The notes under the pieces are model-generated. The model was not told where the DNA came from, searched no databases, and saw nothing but the letters and a program-made list of their open reading frames with translations. The position numbers and the translations under genes were made by a program. From Actinorhabdospora filicis (lineage in GTDB: Bacteria > Actinomycetota > Actinomycetes > Mycobacteriales > Micromonosporaceae), in contig NZ_BSTX01000002.1 in NCBI RefSeq assembly GCF_030269765.1, forward strand, positions 310,001 to 374,000: DNA of 64,000 nucleotides. The letters are read 5' to 3'. This document shows positions 27,334 through 35,192 of this stretch, in pieces. Every line of letters starts with the position of its first letter. Position 1 is the first letter of the stretch.

Positions 27334-28796
27334 CGGCGCCCCTGGAGCGGCAGGACCCGCGGCAGGTCGGCCCGTACCGGCTCGTCGGCCGCCTCGGGCG
27401 CGGCGGGATGGGAGAGGTCTTCCTCGGCCGCTCCCGTGGCGGGCGGCCGGTGGCGGTGAAGGTCGTCGGCGCGGCCCTGGCGGGCGATGTACGGTTCCGC
27501 CGCCGCTTCGAGGCCGAGGTCGAGGCCGCCCGGCGGGTGGGCGGCTTCTACACCGCGCAGGTCGTCGACGCCGACCTCGACGCCGAGCGGCCATGGCTGG
27601 TCACCGCCTATATCCCCGGGCCATCGCTCTGGGAGGCGGTGTCGGTCCACGGTGCACTGCCATTCGAGACCACCCGCCGTCTCGGCGCCTGCCTCGCCGA
27701 GGGCCTGGCCGCCATCCACGCCTGCCGGCTGGTCCACCACGACCTTCAGCCCGGCAACGTGATCCTCGCCGAGGACGGCGCGCGGCTGATCGACTTCGGA
27801 ATCGCCCGGGCCCTCGACGCCGTTGACAACACGGCCACGGCCGTCGGCACACCCGGTTTCGTGTCCCCCGAACAGGCCCGCGGCCGCCATACCGGCCCCG
27901 CGTCGGACGTCTACTCGCTCGGCTGCGTGGTCGCCTTCGCCGCCACCGGACGCAGCCCGCACGGCGAGGGCGTGTCCCAGGCGATCCTCTTCCGGGCCAT
28001 CCACAAAGAACCCGACCTCACCGGCCTGCCGCCCGCGCTCACACCCGTGATCGAGGCCTGCCTGGCCAAGAAGCCCGCCGACCGGCCCGCCGTCGCCGAC
28101 GTCCTCCGGCAACTGGAGTCCTCCTCCGCGGTCGCCGCATGGCTCCCACCCGACATCGCCGCGATGGTCGGCGAGCGTAAAAAGGCGGCCCAGGAGCTGC
28201 ACGACAGTGCCGGTGATCCCATCGCCGAGGACCCGGAGGCACGCCGCCGGCGCCGGACGCTGTTGAGGGCCGTGAGCCTGACGGCGATCACCGCCGCCAT
28301 CACGGCCGGAATCGCCCTGGCCGCGCTGAACGGCGGCGAGGCCGCCCACTTCACGCCGCCGGGCGTCCCATCGGCCTCCGGTCCGAGCACCGGCTCCACG
28401 GCCTTCGCGGCCGACCCCTGCGACGTGATCAGCAACGAACTCGTCCGCGCCGGCCAGTTGGTGGACACCGGGGTCCCCGGTGGATATCAGAGCGGCGCCA
28501 CCAGGGTGCGGACGTGCAAGTGGCAGACGGGATACGGTGCGGACTACTTCTACACTCTCGCCTACGCCACGCCCGATGTCGCGATGATCCCCGGCGGCGC
28601 GGAGGGTTCGGCGGACCTGTCCGGGCTCCCCACGGCCGTCGTCACCCATGACACCAAGGGCACCACCTGCGCGATTTCATGGCCCACCTCCTACGGGCAG
28701 GCCGTGGTGCTCGCGGAGGGGTCGGCCGACAAGGACTACAACTGTGACCTGGCCGCCGATTTCGCCAGGGCGGTGTACGCGGCGGTACCGCGATAG
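27330..28796 (+). CDS. Receptor-type Ser/Thr protein kinase with extracytoplasmic Cys-containing domain
   Basis: 488 residues from a GTG overlapping the upstream kinase stop (GTGA). Kinase domain: LGRGGMGEVFLGRS, AVKVVG, VHHDLQPGNVIL (HHD instead of HRD), DFGIARAL, GTPGFVSPEQ. One membrane helix near 311-332. The outer domain begins FAADPCDVISNELVRAG and carries RTCKWQTGYG and TTCAISW. It is closely similar in layout to the outer domain of the kinase at 59586 and resembles DUF3558-type lipoprotein domains. A bidirectional terminator follows directly. Confidence 0.92.
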   Translation: MTAPLERQDPRQVGPYRLVGRLGRGGMGEVFLGRSRGGRPVAVKVVGAALAGDVRFRRRFEAEVEAARRVGGFYTAQVVDADLDAERPWLVTAYIPGPSLWEAVSVHGALPFETTRRLGACLAEGLAAIHACRLVHHDLQPGNVILAEDGARLIDFGIARALDAVDNTATAVGTPGFVSPEQARGRHTGPASDVYSLGCVVAFAATGRSPHGEGVSQAILFRAIHKEPDLTGLPPALTPVIEACLAKKPADRPAVADVLRQLESSSAVAAWLPPDIAAMVGERKKAAQELHDSAGDPIAEDPEARRRRRTLLRAVSLTAITAAITAGIALAALNGGEAAHFTPPGVPSASGPSTGSTAFAADPCDVISNELVRAGQLVDTGVPGGYQSGATRVRTCKWQTGYGADYFYTLAYATPDVAMIPGGAEGSADLSGLPTAVVTHDTKGTTCAISWPTSYGQAVVLAEGSADKDYNCDLAADFARAVYAAVPR

Positions 28797-28819
28797 GGCC
28801 CGGCGCACGCGCCGGGCCC
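28796..28819. terminator. Bidirectional hairpin terminator
   Basis: GGGCCCGGCG pairs perfectly with CGCCGGGCCC across CACG, starting on the last base of the kinase stop codon. It also faces the end of the convergent membrane-protein gene. Confidence 0.8.
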
Positions 28820-28828
28820 CGAAAGGGT

Positions 28829-29437
28829 CTAGCCGTTCCTTCGCGGCGGCGGATGGGGTCCGGGCGGGATCGGGTGATGTGCCACCGGGGCCCGGTACGG
28901 GACCGCGTATCGCGCCAGGTAGGCGACCCGGGCCAGGGCCTGGCGGGCGGCGCGGGCCCGGCGGAAGTACGCACTCGACCGCTGAAGCGACAGCAGGATC
29001 AGCGTCGCGGCGACCAGGCCGAGCGTCAGTACCGCCACGGCGTCCATGAGCCACCGGTGCCACCCGATCGCGGTGAAGATCCCGGTCAGCGGCACGAGTC
29101 CGGCGACGCAGGCCGCCGCGGCGCCCTGAACCCAGGTGAGGACACGGGCGGTCGCGTGGCCGCGTGCGGTGAGGACCGCCAGCAGGACCGAGGCGGCCAT
29201 CGCCGGGACGGCCATGACGGCGAAGACCATGACGAGGAGCGTGACCGCAGCCCCGGCGTCGGGATTCTGCTCGGCGGCGCTCACCGCGCGGGTGTACTCG
29301 GGGGCGGCGAACACGGTCGCGACGAGCGCGGCCAGCCACAGCGCGGCGGTACCGGAGCAGAGCCACGAGGCCAGCGCCACCGTCATCGGAGGCCGGGGCA
29401 TCAACCCGGCCCAGGCCGCGGGGAGCGGAGTGGTCAT
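28829..29437 (-). CDS. Small multi-pass membrane protein
   Basis: 202 residues. Start set at the ATG that overlaps the upstream gene stop (ATGA). Four predicted helices starting near VALASWLCSGTAALWLAALV, AAVTLLVMVFAVMAVPAM, VLTWVQGAAAACVAGLVPL and MDAVAVLTLGLVAATLILL, then a basic tail rich in Arg and Pro. No family recognised. Coupled to the exported protein 29434-31812, so it may be its membrane partner. Confidence 0.72.
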   Translation of the reverse strand: MTTPLPAAWAGLMPRPPMTVALASWLCSGTAALWLAALVATVFAAPEYTRAVSAAEQNPDAGAAVTLLVMVFAVMAVPAMAASVLLAVLTARGHATARVLTWVQGAAAACVAGLVPLTGIFTAIGWHRWLMDAVAVLTLGLVAATLILLSLQRSSAYFRRARAARQALARVAYLARYAVPYRAPVAHHPIPPGPHPPPRRNG

Positions 29438-31812
29438 GGCGTGACCCTCCCGGCCGAGATCGGGCCCTGCGCGACCGCGGGCGGGCGTGGGCGCCGCCGC
29501 CACAGGAATGCGCCGAGCACGAGCCAGGCGACCACGGGCAGTGCGGTCAGGATGTAGAACATGGGGTTGTCCAATGGGGACGGTGGTGGCGGGAGCGGAT
29601 CCCACAGCGGCCGCGCGGTCGAGCGCCCGCCGAGGAACATCACGCCGGTGCCCTCCTCGGCGCTGACGCCGAGCCGCGCGTCCACGACCGCCGCGTCCAG
29701 GTCCGGGTGCTCGGCGGCGAACTCGGCGTCGCTGAGCGAGGTGCTCGGGACGTCGGCGAAGTTCACCCCGCCGTACACGTAGACGTTGGTGACCAGGTAG
29801 CGGCCTTGACGCGTGGTGCGCTCCACGCGGAACTCACCGTTCTTGTAGGAGTCGACGTAGCGGTCGAAGGTGTCCCGCGGCGACCACTTCACCCGAAGCG
29901 GCCACGCGCTCGCGTCCCCGGAGTCGATGATGCCGCTGTAGGCGGTGGTCTTGGTGCGGCTGCGGTCGCGGTACCACTCGGCGGCCACCCGGCTGGCGTA
30001 GACGCGGCGCAGGTCGGCGTAGGCCTCACCGTCGTTGACCGTCTTCTCCAGCTCGGGCAGGATCAGGCGCCGGTAGACGCCCTCGTTGTACTCGGTGTCG
30101 GACGTCGACTGCCCCTCGCATCCGGCGCTTCCGCCGACGCCTTTGGTCTTGAGGTACTCGGTCTCCATCTTCACCTCCAGGGGCGCGTCCAGGATGAACA
30201 GCGCGTTCCCCTTCTCCTTGACCACGGCCGGTTTCGGCACGATCCACTGCCGCATGGAGATGCATTTGGTCTCGCCGTGCAGGGAGTCCCAGAACTCGCC
30301 GCCGAGCCGGCCATCGGGGTGGATCAGCGTCGCGACGGACTTCTTCATCTGCAGGTCGGCCTCCAGCAGGACGCGACCGGCGTCGGTTCGACCGAGCCTC
30401 TCCTCGACGATCCGGTCGGGTTCGTCGGGATTGAGGTTCACGGTGAAGCTCGCCGGTGGCAGCACGAGCCAGGTGAAGAAGGCGTCGGCGGCGAGTTTCG
30501 CCGCGTCGGCGCCCCCGAAGGAGACCTCCTCACCGGGTGCGGGATCGACCTGATAGGCGTAATCGACACCGGTTCCGTAGCCGTCGTCGTAGGTATCGGC
30601 CACGTAGCGCAGTTCCAGGGTGGAGAAGTCGACGCCGCCGAGCCGGTCGCCGGTCATCTCGGCGGACTCGCCGTCGGGGAGGTCCTCGGTCCGGGCGAGC
30701 TGGTCGGCGATGCTCTCCTCACGCGCGGCGTCCTCGGGGGAGTCGGGTGAGGCGGTGAGCGTTTCGGTGCCGGGGTCGCCGGCGGGTACCTGCCCGGGGC
30801 CGGTCAGGGATCCCGGCGGCGGTGGCGGTGCCGTGGTTCCGGTGCCCGGTGCCGGGCCGCCCGGTGGGGGAGGCGCGGCGCTGTGGCGGCGCGGGTCGGG
30901 TGTGATCGGGTAGGAGAAGAGGCGCAGGAGCGGCTGGATCGGCTGCCCGGCGGCGGCCCTGGCGATGTTGGCCGCGGTTCTCGGCGCGTACTCGGCGTTC
31001 AGGTTCTGCAGGTTCTTGATCTTCCCCTTCGTCAGCTCGTACAGGAAGGTCACATTGACCTCGTCGGCGCCGAGTTCGATGGCCCATTCCAGGTACGCGC
31101 GGAACTGTTTGAGCGAGTAGCGGCCCTTCTTGACCTCCTCGATGACCTTGACGACGTCCGGGAACCGCTCATCGCCTTCGGGGAGGTAGAAGTCGAAGCG
31201 CTGCTTGCTGTCGGCGTTGAAGCGGGCGTCGTGGCGATAGCCCTTCGCCGAGAGCTGCCTGCGATCGTCGACGAGCGCCTCGCCGACTCCGCCGATCGTG
31301 TGGTTGTCCTGCATCCGGACGTAGTCTTCGAGCCATTCGCGGAAGGCCGCGGCCCGCTCACCGGCGTCGAGGCCGTCCCAGGTCGGCGAGAAGTCCTCAT
31401 TCTGGGTGTAGTACTCGAACCAGCGGGTGACGGCGTGCTCTACCGTGCCGACCTTGTACTTCCCCCGGTCGTTCTTGAGCTCGGGCGACTTGGTCTTGTT
31501 CGACTCGTTCTGGGCGAGCACCATGAGGTCCTGCTCGGTGAAGCGCCGGTCTCCCCAGGTGACCACGTCGTCGCCGGGCTCGGCGCCGCGCTCCCAGCCG
31601 AGTTCGGTGAGCAGGTACTCGACCGAATCGAAGGGCAGCGGCACGGGAGGCTTGGCGACCGGGGCCTTGCCGGTGCCGATCTCGTAGGGGACGTCCGGGA
31701 TCGCGGGGTCGGCGTGGGCCGGTGGTCCGGCGAAGCCGAGGAAGGTGAGCAGCAGTGCCAGGGCCAGGCCCGCCGCCGAGGTTCTGCGTAGTGTGCTGAG
31801 CAACTCGATCAC
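29434..31812 (-). CDS. Large exported, C-terminally anchored protein with PD-(D/E)XK-like segment
   Basis: 792 residues. Signal peptide to about residue 34 (GFAGPPAHA), C-terminal membrane helix near 752-772 followed by a basic tail (WRRRPRPP), so most of it is outside. Residues ~190-260 contain RFDFYLP (D207), IEEVKKG (E226-x-K228) and QFRAY (Q236...Y240), the order and spacing of a restriction-endonuclease-like core with a QxxxY motif. A Pro-rich linker (310-350) follows, then a ~350-residue domain I do not recognise, with LGRTDAGRVLLEADLQMKK and KCISMRQWIVP. Nuclease activity is only a hypothesis. Co-transcribed with the small membrane protein downstream. Confidence 0.72.
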   Translation of the reverse strand: MIELLSTLRRTSAAGLALALLLTFLGFAGPPAHADPAIPDVPYEIGTGKAPVAKPPVPLPFDSVEYLLTELGWERGAEPGDDVVTWGDRRFTEQDLMVLAQNESNKTKSPELKNDRGKYKVGTVEHAVTRWFEYYTQNEDFSPTWDGLDAGERAAAFREWLEDYVRMQDNHTIGGVGEALVDDRRQLSAKGYRHDARFNADSKQRFDFYLPEGDERFPDVVKVIEEVKKGRYSLKQFRAYLEWAIELGADEVNVTFLYELTKGKIKNLQNLNAEYAPRTAANIARAAAGQPIQPLLRLFSYPITPDPRRHSAAPPPPGGPAPGTGTTAPPPPPGSLTGPGQVPAGDPGTETLTASPDSPEDAAREESIADQLARTEDLPDGESAEMTGDRLGGVDFSTLELRYVADTYDDGYGTGVDYAYQVDPAPGEEVSFGGADAAKLAADAFFTWLVLPPASFTVNLNPDEPDRIVEERLGRTDAGRVLLEADLQMKKSVATLIHPDGRLGGEFWDSLHGETKCISMRQWIVPKPAVVKEKGNALFILDAPLEVKMETEYLKTKGVGGSAGCEGQSTSDTEYNEGVYRRLILPELEKTVNDGEAYADLRRVYASRVAAEWYRDRSRTKTTAYSGIIDSGDASAWPLRVKWSPRDTFDRYVDSYKNGEFRVERTTRQGRYLVTNVYVYGGVNFADVPSTSLSDAEFAAEHPDLDAAVVDARLGVSAEEGTGVMFLGGRSTARPLWDPLPPPPSPLDNPMFYILTALPVVAWLVLGAFLWRRRPRPPAVAQGPISAGRVTP

Positions 31813-31863
31813 ACCCTGTCGATGATGGACGGTCCGTCCATGGCCGCGCCGGGTGTGTGCCGC

Positions 31864-32739
31864 TCACACGACGGTGTCGTAGTGGTCGAGCAGGTACCCA
31901 GGGTCCTCCAGGCAGAGGCCGAGGGCGACGACGGGCCAGGACTTGTGGTCGTTCGGGCCGAGGTGTTCCAGGTACGGGTGGTTGTTCGCCGAACGCCGCC
32001 GGTCATTGAAGTTCCATCGACCGCCGGCGCCCCGGCGCAGGACCTCCCCGAGGTACCAGGCGGCACCATCACGGAACTCCCGGTTGCCGGGGGCGTTCAG
32101 TTCGCCGGCGCTCGCCGCGATCCGGCGAGCGACTTCCTCCAGTCTCGGCAGGGAGTCCCGGGACCAGTCCCAGAGATCATCGGGGGCGTAGGTCCGTGCC
32201 CAGTGCGGGAAGCCGGCCTCCTGGCGGGCGAGCCAGCGGGTGAGGGCGGTCGAGCCGGGATCGGGGCTGTCGGCGCCGGTCGGTTCCTTGACCGGTTTCC
32301 ACCGCGGATCGGTCCTTGAGGTGTCGGCGACCGCGTCGGCCCAGGCGGAGTGAACCGCGGCGAGACGCCGTCCGTCGCGCACCCGGACGGCCTCTAGGAC
32401 GACGTCCTCCGGTGATACGGGTTCGAGGCCGGTCGCGGGGTCGGCGCCGACGAGGGCTTCCTCCCCGTCCCATTCCCAGCGGCCTCCAGCGAGCCGCATG
32501 AGCGTTTCTCCGAGGTAGGCGGTGACTCCGCGGATGAGCGCCTGGTTTCCCGGTGCGAGCAGCGCGGTGGGCGTGTCCACCCGGTCGAGCAGCAGCGCCT
32601 CGACGGCCTTGAGTGATTCGGCGGAGTAGTCGAGCTTGGGCCCACCGGCGGGCAGCTCGGAGTCCTCCAGGACCATCAGCGTCCAGTAGACGCCGTCCAC
32701 CCACGCCCGGCGGGCCTTCTCCGATTCCGGCATCGCCAT
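31864..32739 (-). CDS. Hypothetical cytosolic protein with internal duplication
   Basis: 291 residues, no signal or membrane segment. Two related halves are visible. SLKAVEALLLDRVD...LLAPGNQALIRGVTAYLGETLMRLAGGRWEWDG pairs with SLPRLEEVARRIAAS...LNAPGNREFRDGAAWYLGEVLRRGAGGRWNFND. The shared signature is APGN, then AYLGE/WYLGE, then GGRW(E/N)(W/F). Function unknown. It lies between the exported protein and the sigma-CAP fusion, on the same strand as both. Confidence 0.75.
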   Translation of the reverse strand: MAMPESEKARRAWVDGVYWTLMVLEDSELPAGGPKLDYSAESLKAVEALLLDRVDTPTALLAPGNQALIRGVTAYLGETLMRLAGGRWEWDGEEALVGADPATGLEPVSPEDVVLEAVRVRDGRRLAAVHSAWADAVADTSRTDPRWKPVKEPTGADSPDPGSTALTRWLARQEAGFPHWARTYAPDDLWDWSRDSLPRLEEVARRIAASAGELNAPGNREFRDGAAWYLGEVLRRGAGGRWNFNDRRRSANNHPYLEHLGPNDHKSWPVVALGLCLEDPGYLLDHYDTVV

Positions 32740-32846
32740 GTCACCTCACCTGTCGACGGGTCCCCGACGCCGGCCGCGGCGGTACGCCCATTATCGGGAG
32801 TGGCCTCGTGATCGTGGCCCGTCTTCGGCGGGATCGCAGGGCGCGC

Positions 32847-34214
32847 CTATGCCGGGGTGGCCAGCACCAGCACCCATAGCGTCCCCTGTGGAGCGTCGAC
32901 GGCCGCTGCGCCCGCCTCCGTGCTGCCGCAGGCGAGCATGTTCTTGCGGTGCCCGTCGCTGTTCATCCACGCGCCGGTGACCTTGCCCGGATCGTCCGAG
33001 CCGCGGTAGATGTTCTCCGCCCATGACCGCCACGAGTAGCCTGTGGCGGTGATGCGGTCGCCGGTGCTGGAGCCGTCGCTGCCGGTGTGGTCGAAGAACC
33101 CGTGGTCGGCCATGTCCTGCGCGTGCTTGAGCGCAGCCGACGCCAGCCGCTCATCGAAGGCCAGGTCATCGCAGCCCGCCCGCCGCCGCTCGGCGTTGAC
33201 CGCCTCGACCAGCGCCGCCCCGGGTGAGACCTCCGCGGGTGATGGGCGTCCGCCCTCGTTGACCGTCGATCGCGAGGGCTCGGGCGCTGCGGAAGCGGAC
33301 GAGGACGAGGCGGCGGCCACCGGCGGCGACTGCGGATCCGCATCACCCCCGGGCCACAGCAGCAGCGCGAGCGCGGCGACCCCGATCGCCGCGCCACCGG
33401 CGATCGCGGGCTTCAGCCAGGGCCGGGGGAGGGGAGTCGCGCCCGTGAGCGTGGTGTCGATGGGCGGTGGCGCGATCATCGCCATGCCCACCAGGAGCCC
33501 TTCGGCCGGTGCCAGGCCGTCGCGGGCCCGCTGGCAGCGCGCGCAGTCGCGCAGGTGGCGGCCGATGCGCTTGCGCCACAGGGGCGAGGGGCGTCCGTCC
33601 CAGCCCGCGGTGACGTCCGACAGGCCGGGGCAGCGCCCGGCGGCCAGGGCGCGGACGATGTGGCGGGAGAGGTCCAGCCGCTCCTTCATCCGCTGCACCC
33701 GCACCGCCGCGTGCGCCTCGGGCACCTCCAGGACGGCGGCCAGCTCGGCGCGAGTGATGCGCCCGGCGCTCTCCTGCCACCACAGCGCCAGCAGCTCCCG
33801 GTCGTCCTCATCGAGCCAGCGCGTGGCCTCGGCGGTCTCCCGTCGCTGCCCCGACAGCCCCAGCCGAAGGATGGCGAGGGAGACGAAATCGCCGCCCGGG
33901 TCCGGGACGGCGGTCAGGTCATCGGGATCGGGCCCGCGCCGTGCCCACCGCCGCCGCACCTCATTGAGCGCGATCGCCAGCAGCCAGGAGCGAAACCGCT
34001 CCGGATCACGCAACCCGGGCAGCCCGTCGAGGGCCTTGAGCATGGTCTCCTGGACGATGTCGTCGGCGTCGGGATGCCCGTTGACCGCCCGCCCGACGAC
34101 GTTATAGACCAGCGGCAGATAGGCCGCCACGAGCCGCTCCCGCGCACGCCGATCGCCGGTGCGCGCCGCCATCACGGTCGCCGCGTCGGCGAGGGGGTCC
34201 TCGCGGTGTCTCAT
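32847..34214 (-). CDS. ECF sigma factor fused to zinc-finger anti-sigma-like segment, membrane helix and CAP domain
   Basis: 455 residues from ATG 34214. Sigma-70 region 2 at about 10-95 (DADDIVQETMLKALDGL, RFRSWLLAIALNEVRRRW) and region 4 at about 130-180 (LDEDDRELLALWW...RAELAAVLEVPEAHAAVRVQRMKERL). Then H220-x3-C224-x2-C227, the zinc-binding signature of ZAS anti-sigma factors, one membrane helix at 269-287, a Ser/Pro linker, and an external CAP domain at 334-455 (NAERRRAGCDDLAF, GFFDHTGSDG, SWRSWAENI, WMNSDGHRKNML). The layout suggests a membrane-held sigma factor freed or modulated by an external signal. The promoter at 34250-34279 suggests autoregulation. Confidence 0.88.
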   Translation of the reverse strand: MRHREDPLADAATVMAARTGDRRARERLVAAYLPLVYNVVGRAVNGHPDADDIVQETMLKALDGLPGLRDPERFRSWLLAIALNEVRRRWARRGPDPDDLTAVPDPGGDFVSLAILRLGLSGQRRETAEATRWLDEDDRELLALWWQESAGRITRAELAAVLEVPEAHAAVRVQRMKERLDLSRHIVRALAAGRCPGLSDVTAGWDGRPSPLWRKRIGRHLRDCARCQRARDGLAPAEGLLVGMAMIAPPPIDTTLTGATPLPRPWLKPAIAGGAAIGVAALALLLWPGGDADPQSPPVAAASSSSASAAPEPSRSTVNEGGRPSPAEVSPGAALVEAVNAERRRAGCDDLAFDERLASAALKHAQDMADHGFFDHTGSDGSSTGDRITATGYSWRSWAENIYRGSDDPGKVTGAWMNSDGHRKNMLACGSTEAGAAAVDAPQGTLWVLVLATPA

Positions 34215-34249
34215 GCCCTGTCCAGTCCTCGAAGCTCCGCTCACCATCC

Positions 34250-34279
34250 GGAGACCCACGACCGTCGGCGGGATAACGG
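34250..34279 (-). promoter_or_regulatory. ECF-type promoter of the sigma-CAP gene
   Basis: On the minus strand: CCGTTATCCC, 15 nt, TCTCC, then 35 nt to the ATG. Identical blocks and spacing occur before the CAP gene at 18214. Probable target of the fused sigma factor itself. Confidence 0.6.
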
Positions 34280-34329
34280 AAAACGCGGTACCGAAGGATG
34301 CCGGACGAGCCCGGGACGTGTGCGGGCGG

Positions 34330-34354
34330 GGCGCCGGACTCGCCGTCCGGCGCC
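34330..34354 (-). terminator. Hairpin terminator of the 21-codon gene
   Basis: GGCGCCGGAC pairs perfectly (10 bp) with GTCCGGCGCC across a 5-nt loop, 12 nt downstream of the small gene stop and upstream of the sigma-CAP promoter. It isolates the small gene as its own unit. Confidence 0.7.
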
Positions 34355-34365
34355 GCCGCGTGCGC

Positions 34366-34431
34366 TCACCAGATGCCCAGCCAGGCCGTGATGTGGATCC
34401 AGACGTTCAGGCCGTCATGCCACCAGCACAT
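34366..34431 (-). CDS. Trp-rich 21-residue mini-protein
   Basis: A 22-codon frame with an exceptionally good ribosome-binding site, GGGGGGAGG, 8 nt before the ATG. The peptide starts MCWWHDGLNV and ends AWLGIW, with Trp at 3, 4, 11, 17 and 21, one Cys and two His. A perfect hairpin terminator follows after 12 nt. It could be a membrane-active peptide, a leader peptide or a RiPP-like precursor; no modification genes are adjacent. It lies downstream of the MarR gene (185-nt gap) and upstream of the sigma-CAP promoter. Confidence 0.55.
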   Translation of the reverse strand: MCWWHDGLNVWIHITAWLGIW

Positions 34432-34616
34432 GTCGCCCACCTCCCCCCTTGAGTCACCTTCATGATCGGCGCGGGAGGCGCGGAATGAGTCCGTTTCGCG
34501 AAGAAAAACGCTGAAACTATTCGAGTGGGCGATTTCGTAGCGACGGCTGAGGGCGGACCGTCTCGGGCCTGCTCACAACGGGGATTCGGACCCGGGCGGG
34601 CGCCGGATTGGCCCGG

Positions 34617-35135
34617 CTACAGGCAGCTGGTGTCGTCCAGCGGCCCGCGCGCCTCGGCGACCTCGACCATCTTGCGCAGCAGGTCGGCCAGCGTCCGCCG
34701 CTCGCCCTCGCTCAGCCCCGACAGCAGCAGCGCCTCATCGTTCTCCTCGGCCCCGACCTGCTTCTCGAAGGCCGCGTGCCCGGCGTCGGTGAGCCGCACG
34801 TGTACCCGCCGCCGGTCCCCGGCGTCCATCGTGCGCTCGATGAGCCCGCCCTCCTCCAGCGGCGCCAGCCGCGCCGACAGCGCACCCCGCGTCAGCCCGA
34901 CGAGCTCGGCGAGATGCGAGGGACTGGTGGTGTACGGGGCACCCAGCCCGCGCAGCCGCAGCAGGATCTTGAACTGCCGGTTGGCCAGCCCGCCATCATC
35001 CAACGTGGACCGGCGCGACTGCGTGTTGTACCGGGCGAGGATGGATATCCGCAGGAAGATCGCCTCCTTGACCGGGTCCAGCCAGTCGAGCTCGCGCGAC
35101 CAGACGGCGACGTGCTCATCGACGGAATCGGCCAC
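34617..35135 (-). CDS. MarR-family transcriptional regulator
   Basis: 172 residues. Start set at GTG 35135, with GGAGG 5 nt upstream; the open frame upstream crosses the divergent promoter. Winged helix: LANRQFKILLRLRGLG, then SPSHLAELVGLTRGALSARLAPLEEGGLIERTMDAGDRRRVHVRLTDAG, the standard recognition helix and beta-wing DxRRVxVxLT. Helices at both ends form the dimer interface. Divergent from the TPR-like gene at 35193 across a short promoter with TAGT/ACTA repeats, so it probably controls itself and that gene. Confidence 0.92.
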   Translation of the reverse strand: MADSVDEHVAVWSRELDWLDPVKEAIFLRISILARYNTQSRRSTLDDGGLANRQFKILLRLRGLGAPYTTSPSHLAELVGLTRGALSARLAPLEEGGLIERTMDAGDRRRVHVRLTDAGHAAFEKQVGAEENDEALLLSGLSEGERRTLADLLRKMVEVAEARGPLDDTSCL

Positions 35136-35164
35136 CGCGACCTCCGAAGTAGTTTCCTTGTGGA

Positions 35165-35182
35165 TAGTTTTTGGCCAGACTA
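35165..35182. promoter_or_regulatory. Candidate MarR operator
   Basis: Imperfect palindrome with ends TAGT...ACTA (18 nt) in the 57-nt gap between the divergent MarR and TPR-like genes; a further TAGT lies at 35150-35153, 15 nt away. Position fits repression of both genes. Confidence 0.35.
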
Positions 35183-35192
35183 CCTTCGCCGC

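Larger units (their letters stand above)
34215..34616. other. 402-bp region between sigma-CAP and MarR genes
   Basis: Holds the sigma-CAP promoter (34250-34279), the hairpin (34330-34354) and the 21-codon gene (34366-34431). The remaining 34450-34616 shows an AT-richer stretch with the palindrome TTCGCGAA (34495-34502) but no recognisable gene. Confidence 0.6.

Noticed and set aside
25120..27594. 824-codon antisense frame over the kinase genes
   Set aside because: It mirrors the kinase and WD40 repeats on the other strand and has no conserved domain.
34330..34431. Trp-rich frame as a classic trp attenuator
   Set aside because: No tryptophan genes follow, and the sigma-CAP gene has its own promoter downstream of the hairpin.
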